The notes under the pieces are model-generated. The model was not told where the DNA came from, ran no database searches, and was given only the letters and a program-made list of their open reading frames with translations. The translations under genes were made by a program, and so were the position numbers. From the NCBI RefSeq assembly GCF_001955535.1, contig NZ_MPVN01000011.1, forward strand, positions 1 to 64,000: DNA of 64,000 nucleotides. The letters run 5' to 3'. This stretch comes from Paenibacillus sp. FSL H7-0326. GTDB lineage: Bacteria; Bacillota; Bacilli; Paenibacillales; Paenibacillaceae. Positions 28,502-35,782 of this stretch are shown here, piece after piece. Position 1 is the first letter of the stretch, and every line of letters starts with the position of its first letter.

Positions 28502-29071
28502 CTAGAACCAGTAGGTCCACCACTCTTTAATCCGAACCCATATGCGTTGCAGCCACATCGGTGTCTTCCATCTGCTGAACAGTGGCCGAAGCGGCCAATA
28601 GAGCAGCTTCAATATCGGTCTGACCAACTGATACAGCATCTTGATGATAAAAATAAGAGCTGCCATAATAAATCCGAATAAAATGTGCAGGATTCTTATC
28701 ATCCCTTTGATCGGAAGAACAATCAGTACATTGAATATCCGGTAAACCACATATGCCAAACGTTTTACAATTCCAATTAACATTACCACAAATTTTTGTA
28801 TCGTAACACTTAAAACCAAAAAATAGATCCAAACCCCTATGAACAGACCTAAAAAGACATAAAACCTCAAGTCTCCATGGTTAACCGAATAGAGTGTTCG
28901 AAATATAAATAAGGCTGCGATCAGCCAGTACATCAAATCAAGGATATGAATGCTCCACCGCGGAAATCTTAACTGGCCTGACAGCACCCGGTAACTGTCA
29001 TACACAATTCCCATAATCCCTCCGGAGAGGAGCATCCATCCCAGCGTAAGCCACTGAAGCTCTGGATTCAT
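28502..29071 (-). CDS. yabQ: Spore cortex biosynthesis membrane protein YabQ
   Basis: 189 residues with five or six hydrophobic segments (WLTLGWMLLSGGIMGIVYDSY at the N terminus, then several in 35-155), followed by a basic C terminus. In B. subtilis YabQ is a mother-cell protein of the outer forespore membrane needed for cortex formation. Its ATG overlaps the yabP stop (ATGA), so the pair is coupled. Confidence 0.9.
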   Translation of the reverse strand: MNPELQWLTLGWMLLSGGIMGIVYDSYRVLSGQLRFPRWSIHILDLMYWLIAALFIFRTLYSVNHGDLRFYVFLGLFIGVWIYFLVLSVTIQKFVVMLIGIVKRLAYVVYRIFNVLIVLPIKGMIRILHILFGFIMAALIFIIKMLYQLVRPILKLLYWPLRPLFSRWKTPMWLQRIWVRIKEWWTYWF

Positions 29072-29352
29072 CGAAACAGCTTGCCAAGAAGCCCCTTACC
29101 AGATTTAGCATTAGAACCGGGATCAAGATATACAAGGGAGCTGACGTAACCTTCAATTGAGAGCAATCCTTCCTCCAAGCTGAGGTTCTTAATATGTAAA
29201 TTGTTGCCCCGAATGGTCAGATGACCGAGCTCTGTCTTGAGCAGAAATTCCTCACTGTCAAAGCTCTCTACATTCATGACACCCGTAATATCGAGCAGCT
29301 TCCGATTCTGTATCGACATGCTGTGCTGTTTCAGCTTCGTTTGTTCCATCAT
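29068..29352 (-). CDS. yabP: Sporulation protein YabP
   Basis: 94-residue soluble protein (SIQNRKLLDITGVMNVESFDSEEFLLKTELGHLTIRGNNLHIKNLSLEEG pattern in pieces: beta-rich, with GHLTIRGNNLHI conserved), related to the YqfC sporulation family. Needed with YabQ for spore cortex in B. subtilis. GGAGGGG precedes the ATG by eight bases. Only 70 bases separate it from the rqcP terminator; a mother-cell promoter is expected there but no convincing sigma-E match was found. Confidence 0.88.
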   Translation of the reverse strand: MMEQTKLKQHSMSIQNRKLLDITGVMNVESFDSEEFLLKTELGHLTIRGNNLHIKNLSLEEGLLSIEGYVSSLVYLDPGSNAKSGKGLLGKLFR

Positions 29353-29423
29353 GGCATGTACCCCTCCCTTCTTACACCTAGCTTATGGGCAAGATACAGA
29401 GATTAGAACATCCCAGGAATAGA

Positions 29424-29459
29424 AAAAAAGCACTCTATCCGACCGAGGGATAGAGTGCT
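29424..29459 (-). terminator. Terminator after rqcP
   Basis: 12-bp stem GCACTCTATCC / GGATAGAGTGC type with loop GACCGAG, followed by TTTTTTT on the minus strand. Confidence 0.92.
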
Positions 29460-29480
29460 CTTCCATGATGTTGACGGCAT

Positions 29481-29756
29481 TTAAAAAAGTCCATTATCCT
29501 TGGCGATGGCTTCTTCCTTCACCACAGAGAACAAGCTGGATGCCTCTTCCTTACGTGTACTCTCAGCTAATCGTTCGACGCGAACCGTAACGAGCTTCTG
29601 CCCGAATTGGACCGTAATCTCGTCACCCACCTTAACACTTGTGCTAGGCTTCGCCTCGCGTCCATTAATCAGCACTCTCCCCTGCTCAGAGACATCCTTT
29701 GCCACGGTACGGCGCTTAATCAGCCTGGACACTTTAAGAAATTTATCAACACGCAT
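29481..29756 (-). CDS. rqcP: S4-domain ribosome quality control factor RqcP (YabO)
   Basis: 91 residues: one S4 RNA-binding domain (MRVDKFLKVSRLIKRRTVAKDVSEQGRVLINGREAKPS) and a short charged tail. In B. subtilis this protein acts with RqcH in poly-alanine tailing of stalled nascent chains on 50S subunits. Its start codon directly abuts the hup stop codon, so the two are co-transcribed and probably translationally coupled. Confidence 0.92.
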   Translation of the reverse strand: MRVDKFLKVSRLIKRRTVAKDVSEQGRVLINGREAKPSTSVKVGDEITVQFGQKLVTVRVERLAESTRKEEASSLFSVVKEEAIAKDNGLF

Positions 29757-30029
29757 TTACTTTACGGCTTCTTTAAGTTTATTGCCCGCTTTAAATGCTG
29801 GAACGTTAGAAGCAGGGATCTCAATCGCTGTTCCTGTTTGCGGGTTGCGTCCCGTACGTCCGGAACGCTTGCGAGTTTCGAAAGTACCGAAACCGATCAA
29901 TTGAACTTTATCGCCGCTTGCAAGTGCATCTGTAATTTCACCCAGGAAATTGTTAAGTACAGACTCTACGTCTTTTTTAGTTAATCCGCTCTTTTCAGAG
30001 ATGTTGTTGATCAGATCTGTTTTGTTCAT
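29757..30029 (-). CDS. hup: HU-type histone-like DNA-binding protein
   Basis: 90-residue HU: NKTDLINNISEKSGLTKKDVE dimer region, the family signature GFGTFETRKRSGRTGRNPQTG near 46-65 on the DNA-binding arms, ending ELKEAVK-like (GNKLKEAVK). Compacts and bends DNA as a homodimer. In B. subtilis the main HU gene (hbs) is elsewhere, so its place between mazG and rqcP is typical of other Bacilli such as Paenibacillus-type genomes, or a paralogue. It has its own promoter at 30202-30231 and a long leader. Confidence 0.95.
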   Translation of the reverse strand: MNKTDLINNISEKSGLTKKDVESVLNNFLGEITDALASGDKVQLIGFGTFETRKRSGRTGRNPQTGTAIEIPASNVPAFKAGNKLKEAVK

Positions 30030-30231
30030 GTTTAAAAGCCTCCCAAATTAAAGAAAATGATACGCAACTAAAGCCTTAGCGCACTAACGCTATCCTGTCA
30101 CGTAACTTTACTACTTGTCTATTCTTGCTTATACCGGATAAATCCTTCTGTAATGGATCTTTTTTTGTGACAAGCCCGGTATTTGTCCCATGGTTTGATC
30201 AAGAATACGATATTTTAGGGGCCATTGTCAA
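30030..30231 (-). promoter_or_regulatory. hup promoter and structured leader
   Basis: Minus strand: -35 TTGACA (30226-30231), 18-nt spacer, -10 TATTCT (30202-30207). The leader is about 165 bases, with ATACCGG ... CCGGTAT inverted repeats enclosing an inner ATCC...GGAT pair, and a later TAGCG-TTAGTG-CGCTA hairpin. No terminator for mazG is visible between 30232 and 30326. Confidence 0.65.
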
Positions 30232-30326
30232 ACAAGGCCGCCTCTTGTGAATAGGAATGCTATTCCATTTCCTTCATTCCTGAATCCATTTCTCAGCAAT
30301 ACCTTGGAGCTAAAGAACAGGTTCCA

Positions 30327-31826
30327 TCAGTAATCCTTCAGCACTTGCTTTGCTTCCTGCCAGTAACCTTCCATCTCGTCCAAGCTGCTGTCATGAACCG
30401 TTCGTCCCTGCTCGGCCAGCCGCTCCTCAATGTAGCGGAATCTGCGGCTAAACTTGCGGTTTACGGCAGACAGCGCCTCTTCCGGATCCGCATCAATGAA
30501 CCTTGCAATATTGACAGATGCAAACAAAATGTCACCGAGCTCCAGCATTTGCTCCTGTGGAGACTGCCCCTCGGCAATCGATTCCTTCAGCTCAGCCAGT
30601 TCCTCCTCGACTTTAGCGATGACGCCGCTCACATCGTCCCAGTCAAACCCGACTTTGGCCGCTTTCTTCTGAAGCTTGTACGATTTCATCAATGCAGGCA
30701 GATCTCTTGGAATCCCCGCCAGGGCCGATGTATCCTCGTTCTCTTGTCCTTTGCGCTTCTTCTCCTGCAGCTTCATCGCTTCCCAGTTCGCGAGCGCCTC
30801 GTCTGCATCCTCTGCTTGATTATCGCCAAAGACATGCGGATGACGGAAGATCAGCTTATCATTCAGCGTTTCAATCACGTCATATACGTTGAATGAGCCC
30901 AGCTCCTCCTCCATTTGGGAGTGAAGCATGATTTGCAGCAGCAAATCTCCAAGCTCCTCCTTCATGTGCTCTGGGTCATCATCATCGATGGTTTCCAGCA
31001 CTTCATAGGTTTCCTCAATCAGATTCTTACGGATCGAAGTATGCGTCTGCTCACGGTCCCATGGGCAGCCCTCCGGACTGCGGAGAATGGCCACAATCTC
31101 ATGCAAACGGCTGAAGGTACGTCTGCGCAGCTGCTCGTCGTCTCTTCTTGGTACATAAATCAAGGACAGATTGCCATATCCCTCTACCCGATCCAGCTCA
31201 TATAGCGGAACTTCATGAATTTGCTCCTGACCTTCTACTCCGAGCGCATGGCAGGCATAGACAAGAGTATCGTCAGGATAGACCTCCATCAGGCTCAGCT
31301 TCACATCGGAAGCGGTAAACATATCATATACCTGTCCTATCACCGTATGAAGCTGGGGATGAAACAGGCTTGCGTCAATGACACCGGCATCCAGCAGCTG
31401 AAAGCCTTCAATTGGATCAAAGCCGAGCCTTGTGAAGGCTTCATCCAGGAAGCTCTCTCCGCCAAGCACAGTCAGCTCTATTCCCCGCTCTGGACAACGT
31501 TCCTTCAGGAGGCGGACCGTAGCTTCCGCTACCATGGGGTGCCCGGGTACAGCGTACACGATCTCTTCCCCTGCGGCCGCTCCGGCAGCCAGATGGATCA
31601 GCTCCTCCGTAATCGCGTCATAGACCTCGGGGAAAGAACTCTTGGCTTCATATATATTATCGAAAGAAGTAATCGTTAATTGTAGATCTGACAGATCATT
31701 AAACACCGGATGATCGAGTGTCCGTGCATAGATATGCGGCGCTTGCTTCAACCTCTTCAGTATTCCAAGCGTCAGCTGGTCTTCTCCTCCCGAACCGAGA
31801 CCAACAACCGTGATCGCTCCGCTCAT
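30327..31826 (-). CDS. mazG: Tetrapyrrole methylase-MazG fusion, nucleoside triphosphate pyrophosphohydrolase (YabN)
   Basis: 499 residues. N-terminal domain (1-220) has the SAM-dependent tetrapyrrole methylase fold (ITVVGLGSGGEDQLTLG, VYAVPGHPMVAEATV); the C-terminal half holds two MazG modules with the metal-binding EELGDLLLQIMLHSQ near 305 and ELGDILFASVNIARF near 430. Likely hydrolyses damaged NTPs. ATG at 31826 is eight bases after GGAGG; the earlier in-frame TTG lies inside the ribosome binding site. It follows the flippase gene, with a hairpin at 31880-31907 in between. Confidence 0.93.
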   Translation of the reverse strand: MSGAITVVGLGSGGEDQLTLGILKRLKQAPHIYARTLDHPVFNDLSDLQLTITSFDNIYEAKSSFPEVYDAITEELIHLAAGAAAGEEIVYAVPGHPMVAEATVRLLKERCPERGIELTVLGGESFLDEAFTRLGFDPIEGFQLLDAGVIDASLFHPQLHTVIGQVYDMFTASDVKLSLMEVYPDDTLVYACHALGVEGQEQIHEVPLYELDRVEGYGNLSLIYVPRRDDEQLRRRTFSRLHEIVAILRSPEGCPWDREQTHTSIRKNLIEETYEVLETIDDDDPEHMKEELGDLLLQIMLHSQMEEELGSFNVYDVIETLNDKLIFRHPHVFGDNQAEDADEALANWEAMKLQEKKRKGQENEDTSALAGIPRDLPALMKSYKLQKKAAKVGFDWDDVSGVIAKVEEELAELKESIAEGQSPQEQMLELGDILFASVNIARFIDADPEEALSAVNRKFSRRFRYIEERLAEQGRTVHDSSLDEMEGYWQEAKQVLKDY

Positions 31827-31879
31827 AAGCATTACCTCCAAAATAGTTTAAGTCGTATTTACTATAACACAGCCCGACA

Positions 31880-31907
31880 GCCTGCATGCAGTCATCAGCA
31901 TGCAGGC
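31880..31907 (-). repeat. GC-rich 10-bp hairpin between the flippase and mazG
   Basis: Perfect inverted repeat GCCTGCATGC (31880-31889) and GCATGCAGGC (31898-31907) with an 8-base loop, four bases after the flippase stop codon. There is no T run, so it is a weak or non-terminating hairpin; it may stabilise the mRNA end or attenuate. Confidence 0.6.
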
Positions 31908-31910
31908 GGC

Positions 31911-33566
31911 TCACAGCAGCTTCAGCTTCTGCAGCAGCTGTATGAGCTTCGCTCCCTTCGGCAGCACGGCAATCTCTGCTGCCGTAATCAGCTTCGTGCG
32001 GATGGCTCCCAGCACGAAGACAAGCACGCCTGCTGTGACACCCAGCAGGCTCTGGACGAGCGCGGTGATTCTCCCATCCGCGCTAAGCCCGGCGGCGCTT
32101 GTGCACAGCACAGCAGCGCCTGCGGAGACGATCGCCGCGAAGGCTGCCATCGCGGCGGTAACCAGCGCCGGCTTGAGTAAGGCGGCGCTGGGGGAGACAC
32201 GCAGCTGCAGGAGCCTTGCCAGCAGCAGCGCGTTCATGGCGGCAGCTGCAGCAAAGGCTGCCGCCGACGAGATAGCCGCTCCGCTGATTCCGAGCGGCGG
32301 CACGAGCACGAGGTTCAGCAGCGTCTTGATCGCTGCTGCTGCCAGCATGATGAGCGCAGGCGCTTTGGCGCTGCCGAGCCCCTGCAGTAAGGCAGCAGCG
32401 ATGACGCTGACGGTGCTCCCTGCAGCAGATAACGCGAGTATACGAAGCGTCATTGTCCCTTCTGCGTTCATATACAGCATGCGGTTAATCGGGTCTGCCA
32501 GCACCATAATACCAACCGAAGCGGCAAGTCCGATCAGCCAAAACCACTTCAAGGCCAGGCTGCCGTGTCTTTGAATTCCCGCTTGATCCTGTCTGATTCT
32601 GGCTTCTGCCAGAGCGGGAACAAATAGTACCGATAGAGACGTTGCCAGCATGGTGACAAGCTGGACAAGCGGCAATCCCCGATTATAGATGCCGAATGTC
32701 CCCATGGCTTCCAGATCGCTCAGTCCTTCTTGCTTTAGCAGACGAGGGACGGTAAATGTATCGACCATATTAATGAGAGGGACAGCAACCGAGCCGAGAG
32801 CAACCGGAATCGCATATTTCAGTACCGTCCGGAGCAGCGCTCTTGTAGATTTATTCTCCCGGACCAAAGGCTGCGCCTTTACTCCAGAACGGTTCTCCAT
32901 TTGTGGAAATCCCTTTGACCGGGATCGTTTCAGCCAGAATATCCACATGACGACAAGACCTGCCGCCCCGCCTGCTGCCGATCCCAGCATAGCACCTGCG
33001 GCAATATCCTCTGCACCGGCACCATATCCCATGAGCAGAAATAGCACAATTAACATGACGGTCACACGTATCGTCTGCTCGGTAACCTGAGACACCGCGG
33101 TGGGCACCATGTTCTGGAGACCCTGGAAGTACCCCCTCAGCCCTGCCATCACCGGCACGAATAACAAGGAGAGAGAGGCTGCCTGTACCGATGCAATGAC
33201 CTCGCTGTTATCGATTAGACCACCAATCAGCGGTGCGCTCCAATACGTAAGGACGCAGAGACATCCTCCAACGATGGCAAGCAGAATGGTCGTCGCCTTC
33301 AGTACTCTCCGTCCCTCTTCTTCATCACCTCTTGCTTCGGCCTCTGCGACTAGCTTAGATACAGCAATAGGGAAGCCGGCGGTTGCGAGTGTAACAAGCA
33401 TAATATAAAAAGGATAGACTGTATTGTATATACCGAATACGCTGTCTCCGGCAATATTTTGCAGCGGGATCTTCTGCAGTGTTCCAATCAATTTGGATAA
33501 AATAGCAGCACTGCTCAGAATAAATGCACCTTGAAGCAGCTTCTTGCTCGAATTGGATGAGTTCAT
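31911..33566 (-). CDS. yabM: SpoVB/MurJ-like polysaccharide flippase (YabM-like)
   Basis: 551 residues, about 14 membrane helices of the MOP/MVF superfamily (AAILSKLIGTLQKIPLQNIAGDSVFGIYNTVYPFYIML at the start in pieces: KLIGTLQKIPL and GDSVFGIYN are family features). Probably moves a lipid-linked wall or spore-cortex precursor across the membrane; paralogues include SpoVB. The C-terminal 150 residues are very alanine-rich and the DNA there (about 31911-32450) is much richer in G+C than its neighbours. Same relative position as yabM in B. subtilis, between spoVT and mazG. Confidence 0.88.
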   Translation of the reverse strand: MNSSNSSKKLLQGAFILSSAAILSKLIGTLQKIPLQNIAGDSVFGIYNTVYPFYIMLVTLATAGFPIAVSKLVAEAEARGDEEEGRRVLKATTILLAIVGGCLCVLTYWSAPLIGGLIDNSEVIASVQAASLSLLFVPVMAGLRGYFQGLQNMVPTAVSQVTEQTIRVTVMLIVLFLLMGYGAGAEDIAAGAMLGSAAGGAAGLVVMWIFWLKRSRSKGFPQMENRSGVKAQPLVRENKSTRALLRTVLKYAIPVALGSVAVPLINMVDTFTVPRLLKQEGLSDLEAMGTFGIYNRGLPLVQLVTMLATSLSVLFVPALAEARIRQDQAGIQRHGSLALKWFWLIGLAASVGIMVLADPINRMLYMNAEGTMTLRILALSAAGSTVSVIAAALLQGLGSAKAPALIMLAAAAIKTLLNLVLVPPLGISGAAISSAAAFAAAAAMNALLLARLLQLRVSPSAALLKPALVTAAMAAFAAIVSAGAAVLCTSAAGLSADGRITALVQSLLGVTAGVLVFVLGAIRTKLITAAEIAVLPKGAKLIQLLQKLKLL

Positions 33567-33663
33567 CTATGTATACCTGCTTTGTTATAAAATGAAGGTG
33601 AAGTACATGATCTCTATTATACGAGCATTTTGCATAAATCCCAAAACAAGCTTCAAATAAAGC

Positions 33664-33699
33664 AAAAAACTCCTGCCTATAAGAAGGCGGGAGTTTTTC
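33664..33699 (-). terminator. Terminator after spoVT
   Basis: Stem AAAAACTCC / GGAGTTTTT with inner GCCT/AGGC pairing; T-rich on both sides, so probably bidirectional. Confidence 0.85.
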
Positions 33700-33705
33700 T
33701 GCACG

Positions 33706-34248
33706 CTACTGCTCCATTTGTTTTCCAAGGAATGCGGCAGCGGTTTCAGCCATTTTGGTCTCGAGCTGAGACATTTTAATGGATTCGTCCTTGCTGTACA
33801 TAATGACTGCACCAATCGGGTCTCCTCCCGATATGATCGGTGCCACAACATAGGATGACAAAGGTTCGATATGATCTTTAGCTAATTCATAAGATCCGTT
33901 ACTGTTCTCAAGCAATGTCTTGCGGTTATCCATAGACGTTTCTACCATATGACCAATCTGCTTATCCAAATATTCCTTCTTGGATCCGCCTGCCACAGTA
34001 ATAATCGTATCCCGGTCTGAGATTAACGTTACATGGCCGGTACTTTCATACAGTGATTCTGCATACTCCTTCGCAAAATCGCCAAGTTCTCCAATAGGAG
34101 AGTACTTCTTCAGAATGACCTCGCCGTCACGGTCCACAAAAATCTCTAGCGGGTCTCCCTCACGAATTCGCAAAGTACGGCGAATCTCTTTCGGAATAAC
34201 CACACGACCAAGATCATCAATACGGCGGACGATACCAGTAGCTTTCAT
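33706..34248 (-). CDS. spoVT: Stage V sporulation protein T
   Basis: Forespore transcription regulator that tunes sigma-G genes. 180 residues: N-terminal AbrB-type swapped-hairpin DNA-binding domain (MKATGIVRRIDDLGRVVIPKEIRRTLRI, 1-50) and a C-terminal GAF-like domain (55-178). The DNA-binding half is closely similar to AbrB at 56243-56497. ATG follows GTGGGG by about ten bases. A 159-bp inverted-ended element lies upstream (34332-34490). Confidence 0.96.
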   Translation of the reverse strand: MKATGIVRRIDDLGRVVIPKEIRRTLRIREGDPLEIFVDRDGEVILKKYSPIGELGDFAKEYAESLYESTGHVTLISDRDTIITVAGGSKKEYLDKQIGHMVETSMDNRKTLLENSNGSYELAKDHIEPLSSYVVAPIISGGDPIGAVIMYSKDESIKMSQLETKMAETAAAFLGKQMEQ

Positions 34249-34331
34249 TTACATGTTGCCCCACTTTCTCGAGAAGATTTTTCAACTACTGTTCCTTTTT
34301 ATGAGGAGGGCCAGGGTAGTTAAGTGTGATT

Positions 34332-34490
34332 TCTATATAGAGTGAACTAAAGAAAAATATGTTCATCACGGGTAACAGATCAGCCCCAATGTGAAGGGCT
34401 TCCTGCAGTAATTGCAGGGTTAGTCCTGCCACCAGATCCACCTCTGATCAAAATAATGACGATGCAGAACTTTAGTTCAATCTATCTAGA
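34332..34490. repeat. 159-bp element with 21-bp terminal inverted repeats and internal hairpins
   Basis: The ends 34332-34352 and 34470-34490 are inverted copies matching at 19 of 21 positions (shared core TGAACTAAAG / CTTTAGTTCA). Inside are ATCAG/CTGAT pairing, GCCC...GGGC, a perfect CCTGCA-GTAAT-TGCAGG hairpin and CAGA...TCTG. There is no ORF. It could be a MITE-like element or a structured RNA in the spoVT leader. No obvious target-site duplication was seen. The 361-base gap between spoVT and prsA otherwise holds only the prsA terminator and the spoVT leader. Confidence 0.6.
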
Positions 34491-34565
34491 CCATAGTATT
34501 CTTCTGTTCCCAGTTCCTTATACATGAAATATACAATAAGTTCCTAAGCACAGAATCAGCCTTCA

Positions 34566-34597
34566 GCCAAAAAAGAAAAGGCGCGGTTTCCCGCGCC
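34566..34597 (-). terminator. Terminator after prsA
   Basis: Stem GGCGCGG-GAAA-type loop-CCGCGCC followed by TTTTCTTTTTT on the minus strand. Confidence 0.9.
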
Positions 34598-34609
34598 TCT
34601 GCCTTCTTT

Positions 34610-35782
34610 TTATTTACCATCGGTATTCGATTCTGTGGTCTCGCCCTCTGTTCCTGCATCTGCTGCGCCTTCATCGCCTGTCGATCCTTCTTCAGAACCT
34701 TCAGTTCCAGCATCAGTTCCCTCAGTTCCTTCAGTACCTTCGGTGCCTTCCGTACCCTCGGTACCTTCTTCAGCAGCCGGTTTCGCAGGCAGAGTGATCT
34801 CTCCCTCAATGACTCCATCCACTTCATTCGTCATGAATTCCTGCACGTCCTGGTTTACAACAGAGCTCTTCAGCATCTTCATTTGAGCTTCTGTTAATTC
34901 TTCAAAAGTTGGCTCTGTACGTTTCTCCACCTTAATAATATGGTAGCCGTAATCCGTTTCAACCGGTTCGCCAATGACACCCTTCTCTTGAGTCTTTGCA
35001 GCTTCCTTAAAAGCCTCTACCCAATTCGTAACCGGTGTGTCCTCATACAATCCGCCATTTTCTGCAGATCCCGGGTCTTCCGAATATTCTTTGGCAATGG
35101 CAGCAAAATCTTCACCTTTGTCTAGCTTGGCTTTGACTTCCTTCGCAAGTTTAAGAGCTTCCCCTTCCGGGCGAGCTTCCCCTGACTCAGGATCGGTGTT
35201 GCTGATCAGCACATGACGAACACTTGCTGTAATAAATTGATCTTTATTCGCTTCATATTCCGTCTTTGCCTGCTCGTCCGTTACATCCTGCGATTTATAC
35301 TCAACCAAGCTTAAGACACGAGTCATATAATTCTTAAGCTCGTCCTCTGTTACTTCATAATCCGTAAGCATCTGTTTCCAGGCTTCGTCTCCGCCAACCT
35401 GGGTTTTCATTTGAGTAAGCTGTGCTTCAGCCTCTTCAAGACCTTTTTCCCCTGCTTCTTGAGACACGTCTTTACTCAAATATTCATACGCTACTTGCTG
35501 TTTCACAAACATCTCGCGCATTTCATCCATTTGCAGGTAGGCTGCAATCGTTGGATTCATGAACTCCATAATCTTGAGCTCTGAATTGAATTCCTTCTCC
35601 GTGATTTCGCCGCCTTTATATTTTACAACCACACTGCTCGTGTCGCCTTCAATTGAGTTATTGAAACTGGTGCTGCCACCTCCCTCATCATTGCTTCCGC
35701 ATGCTGCCAGAAGTGAGATCGATAGAGCACCGACAGCGGTCACCGCGATCGCTTTCCAGGTTTTTCTGTTATTTTGCAACAT
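34610..35782 (-). CDS. prsA: PrsA-like lipoprotein foldase (parvulin peptidyl-prolyl isomerase)
   Basis: 390 residues. Signal peptide with lipobox LLAAC near 26-30 (lipid-anchored on the outer membrane face), a SurA-like N-terminal domain and a parvulin domain (about 205-300: RHVLISNTDPESGEARPEG ... AKEYSEDPGSAENGGLYE ... TDYGYHIIKVEKR). The last 55 residues are a glycine/threonine/glutamate tail with five tandem GTE units, encoded by 9-base DNA repeats. Helps fold exported proteins. ATG at 35782 follows AAAGGGGG and overlaps the mfd 3' end by 14 bases; a longer start at 35812 is unlikely. Confidence 0.93.
   Translation of the reverse strand: MLQNNRKTWKAIAVTAVGALSISLLAACGSNDEGGGSTSFNNSIEGDTSSVVVKYKGGEITEKEFNSELKIMEFMNPTIAAYLQMDEMREMFVKQQVAYEYLSKDVSQEAGEKGLEEAEAQLTQMKTQVGGDEAWKQMLTDYEVTEDELKNYMTRVLSLVEYKSQDVTDEQAKTEYEANKDQFITASVRHVLISNTDPESGEARPEGEALKLAKEVKAKLDKGEDFAAIAKEYSEDPGSAENGGLYEDTPVTNWVEAFKEAAKTQEKGVIGEPVETDYGYHIIKVEKRTEPTFEELTEAQMKMLKSSVVNQDVQEFMTNEVDGVIEGEITLPAKPAAEEGTEGTEGTEGTEGTEGTDAGTEGSEEGSTGDEGAADAGTEGETTESNTDGK

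Noticed and set aside
29353-29423. Sigma-E promoter of yabP
   Set aside because: A CATAAG-like -10 exists but no acceptable -35 at the right distance, so it was not called.
31900-32574. Alanine/serine-rich plus-strand ORF
   Set aside because: Antisense to the G+C-rich end of the flippase gene; high G+C removes stops in the other frames.
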